NCBI RefSeq assembly: GCF_003610995.1
Contig: NZ_CP032543.1
Coordinates: forward strand, 186,001 to 250,000
Direction of reading: 5' to 3'
Length of the DNA stretch: 64,000 nucleotides
Source of the DNA: Streptomyces griseus subsp. griseus
Lineage (GTDB): Bacteria; Actinomycetota; Actinomycetes; Streptomycetales; Streptomycetaceae
Position numbers and translations under genes: made by a program. Of this stretch, positions 38,146 to 47,203 are shown one piece after another (position 1 is the first letter of the stretch; each line of letters starts with the position of its first letter). Below the pieces are notes generated by a model. That model was not told where the DNA came from and did no database searches. It worked only from the letters and a program-made list of their open reading frames with translations.

Positions 38146-39558
38146 TCAGGAGTTCTCGGGGCCGTACCAGAGCGTGGTCGCGTTGCAGAACTCGCGGATG
38201 CCGTGCCCGGCCAGCTCGCGCCCGTAACCGGAGCGCTTGATCCCGCCGAAGGGCAGGGCCGGGTGTGATGCGGTCATCCCGTTGAAGAAGACCCCGCCCG
38301 CCTCCAGGTCGCGGGCACACCGCTCCTGCTCCCCCGCGTCCCGGGTCCATACGTTGGAACTGAGCCCGAACGGGGTGTCGTTGGCCAGGTGTACGGCCTC
38401 GTCGAGGTCGGCGACCCGGTAGAGGGTGGCGACCGGGCCGAAGGTCTCCTCGCGGTGGATGCGCATGGCGGGGGTGATCCCGGCGAGGACGGTGGGGTTG
38501 TAGAACCAGCCGTTCTCCAGGCCGCCGCCGAGCGTGTCGGGCCGGCCGCCGCCGCAGAGCACGGTGGCACCGCGTTCGACGGCGTCGTCGACCAGCTCCT
38601 CCAGGTCGGTACGGCCCTGCTCGCTGGAGAGCGGCCCGACGTCGGTGGAATCCTCCAGCGGGTCGCCCACGGTCAGGGCCCGCATCCCGGCGGTGAAGTG
38701 CTCGGCGAACGTGTCGTACACATCGGCGTGGACGATGAACCGCTTGGCCGCGATACAGGACTGGCCGTTGTTCTGGACGCGTGCGGTGACGGCGGTGGCG
38801 GCGGCCTTCTCGACGTCGGCCGAGGGCAGGACGACGTACGGGTCGCTGCCGCCGAGCTCCAGCACGGTCTTCTTGACCTCGTCGCCCGCTGTGGAGGCGA
38901 CGGCGCGGCCCGCCGGTTCGCTGCCGGTGAGGGTGGCCGCCGCGACCCGGGGGTCGCGCAGGACGGCGTCGACGGCGCCCGAGCCGATCAGCAGCGTACG
39001 GAAGCAGCCCGCCGGGAATCCGGCCCGGTGGAAGAGGTCCTCCAGGTAGAGCGCGGTCTGCGGGACGTTGGAGGCGTGCTTGAGCAGGCCCACGTTGCCC
39101 GCCATCAGCGCGGGGGCGGCGAAGCGGACCACCTGCCAGAGCGGGAAGTTCCACGGCATCACGGCGAGGACGACGCCGAGCGGGCGGTAGCGGACCAGGG
39201 CGCGCGAGGCCCCGGAATCGGTCACGTCGTCGGGGTCCGGGTGTTCGTCGGCGAGCAGGCGCTCGGCGTTGGCCGCGTACCAGCGCATCGCCTTGGCGCA
39301 CTTGGCCGCCTCGGCACGGGCCGCGGTGACCGGCTTGCCCATTTCGAGGGTCATCGTGCGGGCGATGGCGTCGCGGTCCTCGTCCAGCAGGTCGGCGGCC
39401 CGGTTCAGCCAGGCGGCGCGCTGTTCGAAGGAGGTGGTGCGGTACTGCTGGAAGGTGGTGTGGGCGGCGGTGATCCTGCGCTCGGTCTCCTCCTCGCCGA
39501 GGACGTCGTAGGACCTGATCAGTTCGCCGTTCGCGGGGTTGACCGTCGCGATGGGCAT
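38146..39558 (-). CDS. NAD(P)-dependent aldehyde dehydrogenase, succinate-semialdehyde type
   Basis: 470 residues from ATG 39558 (AAGGAGG 8 nt upstream). ALDH signatures are [21 protein letters not shown], the general-base Glu in [14 protein letters not shown], the nucleophile Cys in [12 protein letters not shown] and [13 protein letters not shown]. The best family match is the short GabD-like group ([12 protein letters not shown] start). It oxidises a semialdehyde or small aldehyde to the acid. It is the first gene of an inferred operon with phosphoketolase; the link could be redox balancing, but that is inference. Confidence 0.87.
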   Translation of the reverse strand: MPIATVNPANGELIRSYDVLGEEETERRITAAHTTFQQYRTTSFEQRAAWLNRAADLLDEDRDAIARTMTLEMGKPVTAARAEAAKCAKAMRWYAANAERLLADEHPDPDDVTDSGASRALVRYRPLGVVLAVMPWNFPLWQVVRFAAPALMAGNVGLLKHASNVPQTALYLEDLFHRAGFPAGCFRTLLIGSGAVDAVLRDPRVAAATLTGSEPAGRAVASTAGDEVKKTVLELGGSDPYVVLPSADVEKAAATAVTARVQNNGQSCIAAKRFIVHADVYDTFAEHFTAGMRALTVGDPLEDSTDVGPLSSEQGRTDLEELVDDAVERGATVLCGGGRPDTLGGGLENGWFYNPTVLAGITPAMRIHREETFGPVATLYRVADLDEAVHLANDTPFGLSSNVWTRDAGEQERCARDLEAGGVFFNGMTASHPALPFGGIKRSGYGRELAGHGIREFCNATTLWYGPENS

Positions 39559-39722
39559 GGCAGTGGCCTCCTTGCATCGGTACTTCGACGGTGCCGCGCC
39601 ACATGGTCGGACGCAACGCGGCCCCTTCCGCACGTACCCGGCCGACGCGGATCATGCGTGCCGGGTGGGCACGTTCCGCGTCGGCCGGGTGGGCGGTGCC
39701 GGGTGGGGATGCTGCGGTACGC

Positions 39723-40181
39723 CTACACGAGCGCCGTGAGCGGGGCGCGGCGCGACTCGCGCACGCCCGGCAGCGGGGGGTAGGGCAGCAGGCCCGCGGT
39801 CTGCTGAGCCTGGGCGTAGCGGGTGAACCAGACCACCTTGCCGTCCGTGGTCCGGCAGGTGCCCCAGCTGTCGCTGAGGGCCATCACCCGGCTCAGCCCG
39901 CCACCGGCCGGGAGCAGCCGGGGCATCCGGGCACTGCTGTCGGCGACGGACACGGTGACGTGCCGTCCGGTCCAGCGGAGTTCGACGACGCACCGGTCGG
40001 TGTCGCCGACATGCCGGTGGACGTTGGTCAGGAGTTCGTCCATGGCCCGGCACACCGGCCGGACGTGGAGTTCGAGACTCCAGTGACGAAGGTGCGCGGC
40101 GACGATGCGCCGCACCTGGGAAACGCGCTCTGCCGACACCTGCAGTTCGACCGGGCAGTGCCGGTCGAGTGGAACGGTCAT
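39723..40181 (-). CDS. RsbW-like ATP-binding regulatory protein
   Basis: 152 residues with a HATPase_c_2 fold of the anti-sigma-factor type: N-box [13 protein letters not shown]1-type [12 protein letters not shown] and [15 protein letters not shown]. Streptomyces encode dozens of such small kinases, which bind ATP and control sigma factors or anti-anti-sigma partners. No cognate sigma or STAS gene is next to it. ATG 40181 is preceded by GAGGAG at 9 nt. Confidence 0.8.
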   Translation of the reverse strand: MTVPLDRHCPVELQVSAERVSQVRRIVAAHLRHWSLELHVRPVCRAMDELLTNVHRHVGDTDRCVVELRWTGRHVTVSVADSSARMPRLLPAGGGLSRVMALSDSWGTCRTTDGKVVWFTRYAQAQQTAGLLPYPPLPGVRESRRAPLTALV

Positions 40182-40353
40182 CGTCGAGGCTCCTCACCAC
40201 GAGGCCCACCTGCTTCACCCCGTCGTACGAACGACCCCCGAACACGAAGCGTGAGCACCAATCACTTCTGGGTCACTCAACAGGGTGACCCGGGTGGACC
40301 GTCCGCGCAACAGATGAGCTGTTCGTCCTGGTGAGGGCCGTTCCGCCGGGTCC

Positions 40354-42450
40354 TCACAGGAGGTAGGGCAGCAGCCGGTCGGGGGTGAGCGGAAGCTCGC
40401 GCAGCCGGGCGCCGGTGGCGTGGCGGACCGCGTTCCCGATGGCGGCCGCGGTGCCGACGATGCCGATCTCGCCGATGCCCTTGGAGCCCATGGGGTTGAG
40501 GTGGCGGTCGTCCTCGTCGATCCAGTGGGCCTGGATGTCGAGGGCGTCGGCGTGGACGGGCACGTGGTAGGCGGCGAGGTCCTTGGCGGTGAAGTCGCCG
40601 AAGACCGGGTCGATGGCGGAGCCCTCGGTGAGCGCCATGCCGATGCCCATGATCATGCCGCCGGTGAACTGGGAGCGTGCGGTGCGGGCGTTGAGGATCT
40701 TCCCGGCGGCGTACACGCCGAGAAGCCTGCGGACCCGGATCTCGCCGGTGACGGAGTCGACGGCCGTCTCGGCGAAGTGGGCGCCGAAGGCGTGCCGGGC
40801 GTACGGGGATGCGGCGGCCGTCTCCTCCTCGGTGTCGGCGGTGGTGGTGAGCCCCTCGGCGGGCAGCGGACCTGGGTGTTCCGCGAGGCGGCCGGCGAGG
40901 GCGGTGGCCGCCTTGTGCACGGCCCAGCCCCATGAGGCCGTGCCGGAGGAGCCGCCGGCGAGCGGGGCGGTGGGCAGGTCGGTCGAGCCGATCCGCACGT
41001 CGACGCTCGCCACGTCGACGCCGAGGGCCGAGGCGGCGATCTGGGCGAGGACGGTCCGCGCGCCCGTGCCGATGTCGGTGGCGTTGACCTCGACCCGGAA
41101 GGTGGAGTCGGCCGCCGCGTGGGCGCGGGCGGAGGACTTGGAGACCAGGACCGGGTACGTCGCCGAGGCCACGCCCGTACCGAGGAGCCAGCGGCCCTCC
41201 TGCCGGGCGGCGGGTCGGGAGTCGCGGCCGTGCCAGCCGAAGCGCTGGGCGCCCTCGCGCAGACAGGCGGCCAGCCCCCTGCTGCTGAAGGGGCGGTCGC
41301 TGTCGGGTTCGGTGGCCGGGTCGTTGCGCAGCCGCAGTTCGACCGGGTCCAGGCCGAGGGCGGAGGCGAGTTCGTCCATGGCCGATTCCAGCGCGTACAT
41401 CCCCGATGCCTCGCCGGGGGCGCGCATCCAGGAGGGGCTGGGGACGTCGAGGGCGGTCACCCGGTGGACGGTCGTGCTGTCCGGGGATCCGTACATCACA
41501 CGCGCGGGTACGGCGGCCTGTTCGACGAACTCCTTGATGGTGGAGGTGTGGGTGACGATCTCCTGGGAGAGGGCCTGGAGGGCGCCGTCGAGATCGGCGC
41601 CGAGGCGCACCCGCTGGATGGTGGGGGCCCGGTGGCCGACGACCTCCGCGAGCTGGGCGCGGGGGAAGACCAGCTTGACCGGGTGGCCGGTGTGGCGGGC
41701 GGCCATGGCGGCCAGGACCGCCTGGGGCCGGGTGGTGCCCTTGGAGCCGAAGCCGCCGCCGACGTGTTCGGAGACGACGGTGATGTGGGCGGGGTCCAGA
41801 CCGAAGACCCGGGCGAGGCTCTTGCGTACGGCGTCGGAGCCCTGGCTGGAGTCGTGGACGGTGAGGTGTCCGTCCTCCCACCACGCGGTGGCGGCGTGGG
41901 GCTCCATGGGGTGGTTGTGGAGCGAGGCGAGGCGGTAGGTGGCGTCGATCTGGACGGGGGCGGCGGCGAAGGACCGCTCGAAGTCGCCGCGCCTGCGGAC
42001 GGCGGGGTGGCCGCCGTTGGCCTCCTCGGGCGTGTAGAGGCCCGGGTGGTCCTCGGTCAGGGTCACGTCGTGCTCGTCGCTCTCGTACTCGACGAGAAGC
42101 CGCCCCGCGCCGGTCCGGGCGGCCTCCGGGGAGTCGGCGACGACGAGGGCGATCGGCCAGCCGTGGTGCGGGACGCGGTCGCTCTGGAGGACGGCGAGGA
42201 TCGGGTCGTCGGGTTCGGCGAGGGCCGCCGCGTTGTCGTGGGTGAGGACGGTGTGGACGCCGGGGACGGCGAGCGCGTCGACCGCCCGTACGGCGGTGAC
42301 CCGGCCGGCGGCGATGGTGGCCGGGACCGGCCAGGCGTACAGGCAGCCGGGCGGGGTGTGCTCGGCCGCGTACCGGGCGGTGCCGGTGACCTTGTCCCGG
42401 GCCTCCCTGCGGACGACGGGCGCACCGGTGAGCTGCGGGGCGTGGGACAT
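40354..42450 (-). CDS. paoC: aldehyde oxidoreductase molybdenum-binding subunit (PaoC-like)
   Basis: 698 residues, the usual size of the large subunit of PaoABC/YagTSR-type xanthine-oxidase-family enzymes. Visible are the cofactor loop GGGFGSKG, the WMRAPGEASGMYALE segment, the dithiolene contact region GGSSGTASWG and the catalytic-base motif KGIGEIG near the C-terminus. It would hold the molybdenum (MCD) cofactor and oxidise aldehydes to acids. It begins 27 bp after the FAD subunit and is the last gene of the operon. Substrate range, usually aromatic aldehydes in this family, is inferred. Confidence 0.87.
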   Translation of the reverse strand: MSHAPQLTGAPVVRREARDKVTGTARYAAEHTPPGCLYAWPVPATIAAGRVTAVRAVDALAVPGVHTVLTHDNAAALAEPDDPILAVLQSDRVPHHGWPIALVVADSPEAARTGAGRLLVEYESDEHDVTLTEDHPGLYTPEEANGGHPAVRRRGDFERSFAAAPVQIDATYRLASLHNHPMEPHAATAWWEDGHLTVHDSSQGSDAVRKSLARVFGLDPAHITVVSEHVGGGFGSKGTTRPQAVLAAMAARHTGHPVKLVFPRAQLAEVVGHRAPTIQRVRLGADLDGALQALSQEIVTHTSTIKEFVEQAAVPARVMYGSPDSTTVHRVTALDVPSPSWMRAPGEASGMYALESAMDELASALGLDPVELRLRNDPATEPDSDRPFSSRGLAACLREGAQRFGWHGRDSRPAARQEGRWLLGTGVASATYPVLVSKSSARAHAAADSTFRVEVNATDIGTGARTVLAQIAASALGVDVASVDVRIGSTDLPTAPLAGGSSGTASWGWAVHKAATALAGRLAEHPGPLPAEGLTTTADTEEETAAASPYARHAFGAHFAETAVDSVTGEIRVRRLLGVYAAGKILNARTARSQFTGGMIMGIGMALTEGSAIDPVFGDFTAKDLAAYHVPVHADALDIQAHWIDEDDRHLNPMGSKGIGEIGIVGTAAAIGNAVRHATGARLRELPLTPDRLLPYLL

Positions 42451-42477
42451 GGCGGCGGGGCCTCCGGTCGGTGGGGG

Positions 42478-43488
42478 TCAGGTGGTCGGGCCGGCCTCGG
42501 GACCGTGCGGCTCGCTGAGTTCGCCGAGGACGTCCTGGGCGACGCGGCGGACGAGGTCCACCTTGAAGGCGTTGTCGCGCAGGGGCTGTGCCTCGGCGAG
42601 TTCGGCGATCAGCGCGTGCTGGAAGGCGGCGGGTGTGGCGGGGGCGCCGAGCAGTTCGGCCTCGGCCCGGCGGGCGCGCCACGGCCGGTGGGCGACGCCG
42701 CCGAACGCCAGCGTGGCCCGCTCCACGCGGCCGGCCTCCACCTGGAGGGTGGCGGCCACGGAGACCAGGGCGAAGGCGTACGAGGCCCGGTCGCGGGCCT
42801 TGCGGTAGCGGGAGACCGTGCCGGGGACGGGCGGCGGGAGCACCACCTCGGTGATGAGTTCGCCGGGCCTGATCACGGTGTCCTGGTCGGGGTTCTCCCC
42901 CGGCAGCCGGTGGAACTCGGTGACGGGGACGGCCCGTTCGCCCTCGGGCCCCAGCAGCAGCACGGTGGCGTCGAGGGCGGCGAGGGCCACGGCCATGTCG
43001 GAGGGGTTGGTGGCCACGCACTCCGCCGAGTGCCCGAGGATCGCGAGGTCGCGGTGGGAGCCTTCGCGGGCGGGACAGCCGGAGCCGGGGAGCCGTTTGT
43101 TGCAGGGCTTGGAGACGTCCTGGAAGTAGGAGCAGCGGGTGCGCTGGAGGAGGTTGCCGCCGGTGGTGGCGGTGTTGCGGAGCTGGCCCGAGGCCCCGGC
43201 GAGGAGCGCCTGCGTGAGCACGGGATAGGCGCGGCGTACGTCGGGGTGGGCGGCGAGGTCGCTGTTGCGGACGGTGGCGCCGATCCGCAGGCCGCCGTCC
43301 GGGTCCGGGGCGACCCGGTCCAGCGGCAGCCTGGTGACGTCGACGAGGAGGCCGGGTTCCTCGACGCCGAGTTTCATGAGGTCGACGAGGTTGGTGCCGC
43401 CGCCCAGGAACCGGGCTCCGGTTCCCTCCGCGCAGAGCCGTACGGCTTCGGCGGTGGTGGTGGGTCGCTGGTAGCCGAAGGGTTTCAC
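42478..43488 (-). CDS. paoB: aldehyde oxidoreductase FAD-binding subunit (PaoB-like, with 4Fe-4S insert)
   Basis: 336 residues from GTG 43488, overlapping the stop of the 2Fe-2S subunit as GTGA. The FAD site is FLGGGTNLVDLM and TATTGGNLLQR. Just after it comes an insertion with Cys residues spaced C-x9-C-x8-C-x18-C (RCSYFQDVSKPC, GSGC, SAEC). The same kind of insert carries a 4Fe-4S cluster in E. coli PaoB and in 4-hydroxybenzoyl-CoA reductase, and ordinary xanthine dehydrogenases lack it. The subunit passes electrons from the Fe-S subunit to FAD and an acceptor. Confidence 0.86.
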   Translation of the reverse strand: MKPFGYQRPTTTAEAVRLCAEGTGARFLGGGTNLVDLMKLGVEEPGLLVDVTRLPLDRVAPDPDGGLRIGATVRNSDLAAHPDVRRAYPVLTQALLAGASGQLRNTATTGGNLLQRTRCSYFQDVSKPCNKRLPGSGCPAREGSHRDLAILGHSAECVATNPSDMAVALAALDATVLLLGPEGERAVPVTEFHRLPGENPDQDTVIRPGELITEVVLPPPVPGTVSRYRKARDRASYAFALVSVAATLQVEAGRVERATLAFGGVAHRPWRARRAEAELLGAPATPAAFQHALIAELAEAQPLRDNAFKVDLVRRVAQDVLGELSEPHGPEAGPTT

Positions 43489-44048
43489 GGCGTCACGTCC
43501 TCGATGGCTTCGACGATCCGGGGGTAGGCCCCGCACCGGCACAGGTTGCCGCTCATCCGCTCACGGATCTCGTCCGCGTCCAGAGGGGCGGGGTTCTCGG
43601 TCAGGGCGTCGGGAGGGGTGACGTGGGACGGGTGGCCGTCGGCGGCCTCCTCGAGCATGCCGACGGCCGAGCAGATCTGCCCGGGCGTGCAGTAGCCGCA
43701 CTGGAGGGCGTCGCGATCCACGAAGGCCTGTTGCAGAGGGTGCAGGGTGTCGCCGTCGGCGAGACCTTCCACCGTGGTGATCGCCGCACCGTCCTGGGCG
43801 ACGGCGAGCAGCAGGCAGCTGTTGGCGCGGCGCCCGTCGACGAGGACCGTGCAGGCGCCGCACTGGCCGTGGTCGCAGCCCTTCTTGGCGCCGGTCAGAC
43901 CGAGCTGTTCGCGCAGCAGGTCCAGGACCGTGGTGCGGTGGTCGAGGGTCACCTCGGTCTCTTCCCCGTTGATGCGCAGGGTCACGGTGGACCGTTCGAC
44001 GGTGACCGGTTCCGGTGCGGTGACCGATTCCAGGGCGAGGGAATCCAT
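43485..44048 (-). CDS. paoA: aldehyde oxidoreductase 2Fe-2S subunit (PaoA-like)
   Basis: 187 residues. The N-terminal plant-ferredoxin-type cluster site is CDHGQCGACTVLVDG with an upstream loop, and the C-terminal helical cluster site is CGYCTPGQICSAVG with CRCGAYPRI. Together they bind the two 2Fe-2S clusters between the molybdenum site and FAD. It is the first gene of the three-gene operon. E. coli PaoA carries a Tat signal that exports the whole complex. Here the N-terminus (MDSLALESVTAPEPV) has none, so the enzyme is probably cytoplasmic. Start ATG 44048. Confidence 0.87.
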   Translation of the reverse strand: MDSLALESVTAPEPVTVERSTVTLRINGEETEVTLDHRTTVLDLLREQLGLTGAKKGCDHGQCGACTVLVDGRRANSCLLLAVAQDGAAITTVEGLADGDTLHPLQQAFVDRDALQCGYCTPGQICSAVGMLEEAADGHPSHVTPPDALTENPAPLDADEIRERMSGNLCRCGAYPRIVEAIEDVTP

Positions 44049-44135
44049 GCTGGAACACCTTTCACTACGGGCCCCTGTCGACCCTGTTCACAGGCTCTTC
44101 GGCGTACGTGGCCCACGTCAGGGGCCTCGGCGGCG

Positions 44136-44525
44136 TCAGCGGTTCTCCAGCCGCAGCCGGACCTCCTGCTCCTGGTCCCCCGCGGCCGTACCGACGACGC
44201 GGACGGTGAACGCGCCGGTGAGGTGGTCCCGCAGCCGGTCGACGGCCCAGTAGCCGCCCTGGGCGTCCACCGTGACCGGGGCGGTCAGCGTCACGGGTCC
44301 GACGGCGGCCTTCGGCTCGGAGACGTCGACGGTGGTGACCCAGACGGTGGGGCGGGGGCCGCTCGTCGCGCCGGGTTCGTCGTCGGCGTCCCGGTCGGAT
44401 GCGAAGGCCCTGCCGAGCACGCCGAACACGCTCCGCGCGTCCGCGAGAGCGCAGCGGCTCAGCGACACCAGCACCTCCTGGCCGGACGTGGAGTCGTCGC
44501 CGTTCCGTTCGGGGGTGCTGTTCAC
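44136..44525 (-). CDS. hypothetical protein
   Basis: 129 residues from GTG 44525 (AAGGAA 6 nt upstream). The product looks like an all-beta domain: SGQEVLVSLSRCALADARSVFGVLGRAF, a disordered Asp/Gly-rich insert, then TVWVTTVDVSEP, VTVDAQGGYWAVDRLRDHL and VRVVGTAAGD. I do not recognise the family. It lies between the pao operon (88 bp downstream) and the F420-dependent oxidoreductase, on the same strand as both. Confidence 0.55.
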   Translation of the reverse strand: MNSTPERNGDDSTSGQEVLVSLSRCALADARSVFGVLGRAFASDRDADDEPGATSGPRPTVWVTTVDVSEPKAAVGPVTLTAPVTVDAQGGYWAVDRLRDHLTGAFTVRVVGTAAGDQEQEVRLRLENR

Positions 44526-44613
44526 GGGGTTCCTTCCGTCGGGTGCCGGCCTGCGGGTCCACTCCAGGCTCACCCCGCGCCGGGCCGACGGCGACACGGG
44601 AGGGCCGAAGAGG

Positions 44614-45579
44614 CTATAGCTCCCGCAGGGCGGGCAGGAGGGTCTTCTCAGCCCATGCGATGAAGGACTGCTGGTGTTCCCCGCCGACCTGGACCAGTGC
44701 GATCTCGGTGAATCCCGCCTCGGTGTAGGCGCGCACCGCGTCGACGAACGTGTCGAGGTCCTGTCCGCACGGGACGGCCGACGCGACGTCCTCCTCGCGG
44801 ACGAGTTCGGTCGCCTGGGCGAAGCTCTCCGGTCCGGGGAGTTCGGAGTTGACCTTCCAGCCGCCGACCGACCAGCGGAACTGCTCGTGGGCGCGGGCGA
44901 TCGCGGCGTCCCGGTCGGGGTCGTAGCAGACGGGGAGCTGGCCCACGCGGGGCTTTCCGACGCCTCCGTGCCGGTCGAAGTCGTCGAGGAGTCCGCTCTT
45001 GGCCTCGGTCGCGATCACCAGGTCCGCCGCGCGCCCGGCGAGCGCGCAGGAGGCCGGGCCGGAGACGGCGACGCCGATCGGCACCCGGGTCGCGGGCAGG
45101 TCCCACAGCCGGGCGTTCTCCACGTCGAAGTGGGTGCCGTGGTGGTTGACGTTCCCGCCGTCGAAGAGGGCGCCGATGATCTCCACGGCCTCGTCGAGCA
45201 TCTCCAGCCGTACGTGGGCGGCGGGCCAGCCGGCGCCGACGACGTGCTCGTTGAGGTTCTCGCCGGAGCCGAGGCCCAGCCGGAACCGGCCCTCGGCGAG
45301 GAGCTGCAGCGTCGCGGCCTTCTGGGCGACGACGGCGGGGTGGTAGCGGGTGGTCGGACAGGTCACGTACGTCATCAGGCCGATGGTCTCGGTGGCCTGC
45401 GCCGCGGCGCCGAGCACCGCCCAGGCGTACGGTGCGTGACCCTGTTCCCGGAGCCAGGGGAAGTAGTGGTCGGAGGTGACGGAGAAGTCGAATCCCGCCT
45501 TCTCCGCGGCCACCACATCCCGTACGAGCTCTCGCGGTCCGGTCTGTTCGGTCATCATCGTGTAGCCGATTCGCACCAT
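44614..45579 (-). CDS. LLM-class F420-dependent oxidoreductase (TIGR03557-like)
   Basis: 321 residues from ATG 45579. Luciferase-like TIM barrel with the F420 glucose-6-phosphate-dehydrogenase subgroup pattern: RIGYTMMTEQTGPRELV, FDFSVTSDHYFPWLREQGHAP, IGLMTYVTCPTTRYHPAVVAQKAATL and LGSGENLNEHVVG. These proteins transfer hydride to or from deazaflavin F420. The substrate may be a sugar phosphate or a secondary metabolite. The C-terminal EIALVQVGGEHQQSFIAWAE is typical. It is divergent from the DUF6479 gene, with no clear operon partner. Confidence 0.86.
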   Translation of the reverse strand: MVRIGYTMMTEQTGPRELVRDVVAAEKAGFDFSVTSDHYFPWLREQGHAPYAWAVLGAAAQATETIGLMTYVTCPTTRYHPAVVAQKAATLQLLAEGRFRLGLGSGENLNEHVVGAGWPAAHVRLEMLDEAVEIIGALFDGGNVNHHGTHFDVENARLWDLPATRVPIGVAVSGPASCALAGRAADLVIATEAKSGLLDDFDRHGGVGKPRVGQLPVCYDPDRDAAIARAHEQFRWSVGGWKVNSELPGPESFAQATELVREEDVASAVPCGQDLDTFVDAVRAYTEAGFTEIALVQVGGEHQQSFIAWAEKTLLPALREL

Positions 45580-45667
45580 GCGAAACGCTTTTCCCCTGAG
45601 ATACCCACAAAACATGAATTGATGTGAACGGCCGACTGACTGCCTCCCGCCGGGGTATGCGGCACCC

Positions 45668-46015
45668 ATGGACGTATCGAACGGATCCACGCAGTCACTG
45701 GCCGCCCTTCTCGCCGACGGCACGGGCACTTTGGCGGCCGTCGTCTTCCCCATCGCCGCGCTTGCCGTGGTGGGGTTGCTGATCGGCGGTTTCGTGCTGG
45801 GCAAGCGCAAGAAGGACACCGAACTGCCCCCGCCGCTCCCCGGTGAGCAGCCCAAGCAGCCGGAGGGGCGCACGCACATCGACGCGCACGACCACCACGC
45901 CTCCAACCGCTTCCCCGATGACGGCAGCGCCCTCAATCCGCACCAGTTGGACGGCCACGGCAACGAGCCGCTCCCGCCGCAGCAGGACGAGCCGCGCACC
46001 GACACGGATCGATGA
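45668..46015 (+). CDS. DUF6479-type single-pass membrane protein
   Basis: 115 residues with one transmembrane helix (about 21-45, TLAAVVFPIAALAVVGLLIGGFVLG). A basic stop-transfer KRKK and a Pro/His/Asp-rich hydrophilic tail (HIDAHDHHASNRF) follow. The layout matches the DUF6479 family of actinomycetes, function unknown. ATG 45668 gives a short extracellular N-terminus. It precedes the CDF remnant directly. Confidence 0.65.
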   Translation: MDVSNGSTQSLAALLADGTGTLAAVVFPIAALAVVGLLIGGFVLGKRKKDTELPPPLPGEQPKQPEGRTHIDAHDHHASNRFPDDGSALNPHQLDGHGNEPLPPQQDEPRTDTDR

Positions 46016-46330
46016 TCGGGCCGGCCGACGAGCACGCGCCACGGTCCTGGTCGCGCTCGCGGCCAACCCGGTGATCGCGGCGGCCAGGGCGGTGGGCGGG
46101 CTGATCTCCGGCTCGCCCGCCCCGCTGTCCGCGGCGGCCGCATCGATCTGGCTGCCGGGATCGACGGCGAGCGGGGGGAGAAGGTCTCGCTGCGCGTCCG
46201 ACACGCGATGTGCGAGCGGTGGCCGCGGGCGGACCAGGTCTTCCTGGACATCACGAACGCTCCGCCGCGCATCGGTCGGTGCGCCCGTCCCGCGTTGCGC
46301 CGCCGCACCGGTCGGCCGAGGGTGGGTGCT
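46016..46330 (+). pseudogene. remnant of a CDF cation transporter
   Basis: This stretch holds the first transmembrane segment of a cation diffusion facilitator (RATVLVALAANPVIAAARAVGGLISGSPAPLSAAA, 46035-46139). It is joined within a few bases and with a frame change to the family's C-terminal piece (IDLAAGIDGERGEKVSLRVRHAMCERWP, ADQVFLDITNA, about 46143-46263). Roughly 200 residues containing TM2-TM6 and the metal site are absent. It is non-functional. The start is not defined; it follows the DUF6479 stop without a gap. Confidence 0.65.
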
Positions 46331-46381
46331 GGACCGCAGCGGTCGCCCCCGCGCCGCACACCCGTGAGAAGGCAGTGGACC

Positions 46382-47197
46382 ATGACCGGAAGCGAGCCCC
46401 GTAAGGCCCCCTCGGCGGCGCCCCTGACCGGCCCCGCCGCGCCGTGCTGGGTCACCCTGATGACCCGGGACCTTCAGGCCGCCCAGCGGTTCTACGGCGC
46501 CGTCCTGGGCTGGTCGTTCCGTCCGGGGAAGCTCGACGCGGAGTTCTCCGTGGCCCGCCGGGGCGACATCCCGGTCGCGGGCATCTTCGCGGTCTCGACC
46601 GCGTACCAGGTCGCGGTGGCCTGGACACCGTACTTCGCGGTGGCGGACGCGAATGTGGCCGCCGCCCGGGTCCGGGAGCGCAGCGGGACGGTGGCGGTGG
46701 GGCCGCTGACGCTCGGCAAGGGACGCGGCGTACTGGCCTCCGACCGGGACGGTGCACCGTTCGGCCTCTGGGAGCGCACCGAACCGGCCACCTCCCCGCC
46801 GGCCCCCGACGACCACGCGCACGCCTGGCTGCGGCTGCGGACCCGCAACGCCTTCGACGCGGCGATCTTCTACGGCGAGGTACTCGACTGGGCGAGCGGA
46901 CGTCCGGGATGCTGCGACGTCGCGTACGAGGGCGAGGAGGTCATCGTGCGGTGCGAGGGGCGCCCGCTGGCCCGGATCAGCTCCGGGGCGGTGGAGGCCG
47001 CCGTCGATCCGCTGGTACGCCCGCACTGGCAGGTGCAGTTCCCGGTGGAGGACGTCCCCGTCACGGTCGCGGAGGCCGAACGGCAGGGCGGCTCCCTCGT
47101 CGAGGAACGGGCCTTCCTCGGCGGCCGGGAAGCCACCCTGCGGGACCCCGACGGCGCACTGTTCACAGTGACGGGCGTGCGGGGCCCGGAGAGCTGA
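46382..47197 (+). CDS. tandem VOC-domain protein
   Basis: 271 residues from ATG 46382 (AGAAGG upstream) with two glyoxalase/VOC half-domains, CWVTLMTRDLQAAQRFYGAVLGW and AWLRLRTRNAFDAAIFYGEVLDW. This is the layout of the CFP32/hydroxylase-like group. The repeat of the beta-alpha-beta-beta-beta unit could bind a metal and a small substrate, but key metal ligands are not evident. Probable resistance or isomerase role, unassigned. It is convergent to DUF6328 with 6 bp between stops. Confidence 0.8.
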   Translation: MTGSEPRKAPSAAPLTGPAAPCWVTLMTRDLQAAQRFYGAVLGWSFRPGKLDAEFSVARRGDIPVAGIFAVSTAYQVAVAWTPYFAVADANVAAARVRERSGTVAVGPLTLGKGRGVLASDRDGAPFGLWERTEPATSPPAPDDHAHAWLRLRTRNAFDAAIFYGEVLDWASGRPGCCDVAYEGEEVIVRCEGRPLARISSGAVEAAVDPLVRPHWQVQFPVEDVPVTVAEAERQGGSLVEERAFLGGREATLRDPDGALFTVTGVRGPES

Positions 47198-47203
47198 GCG
47201 GCT

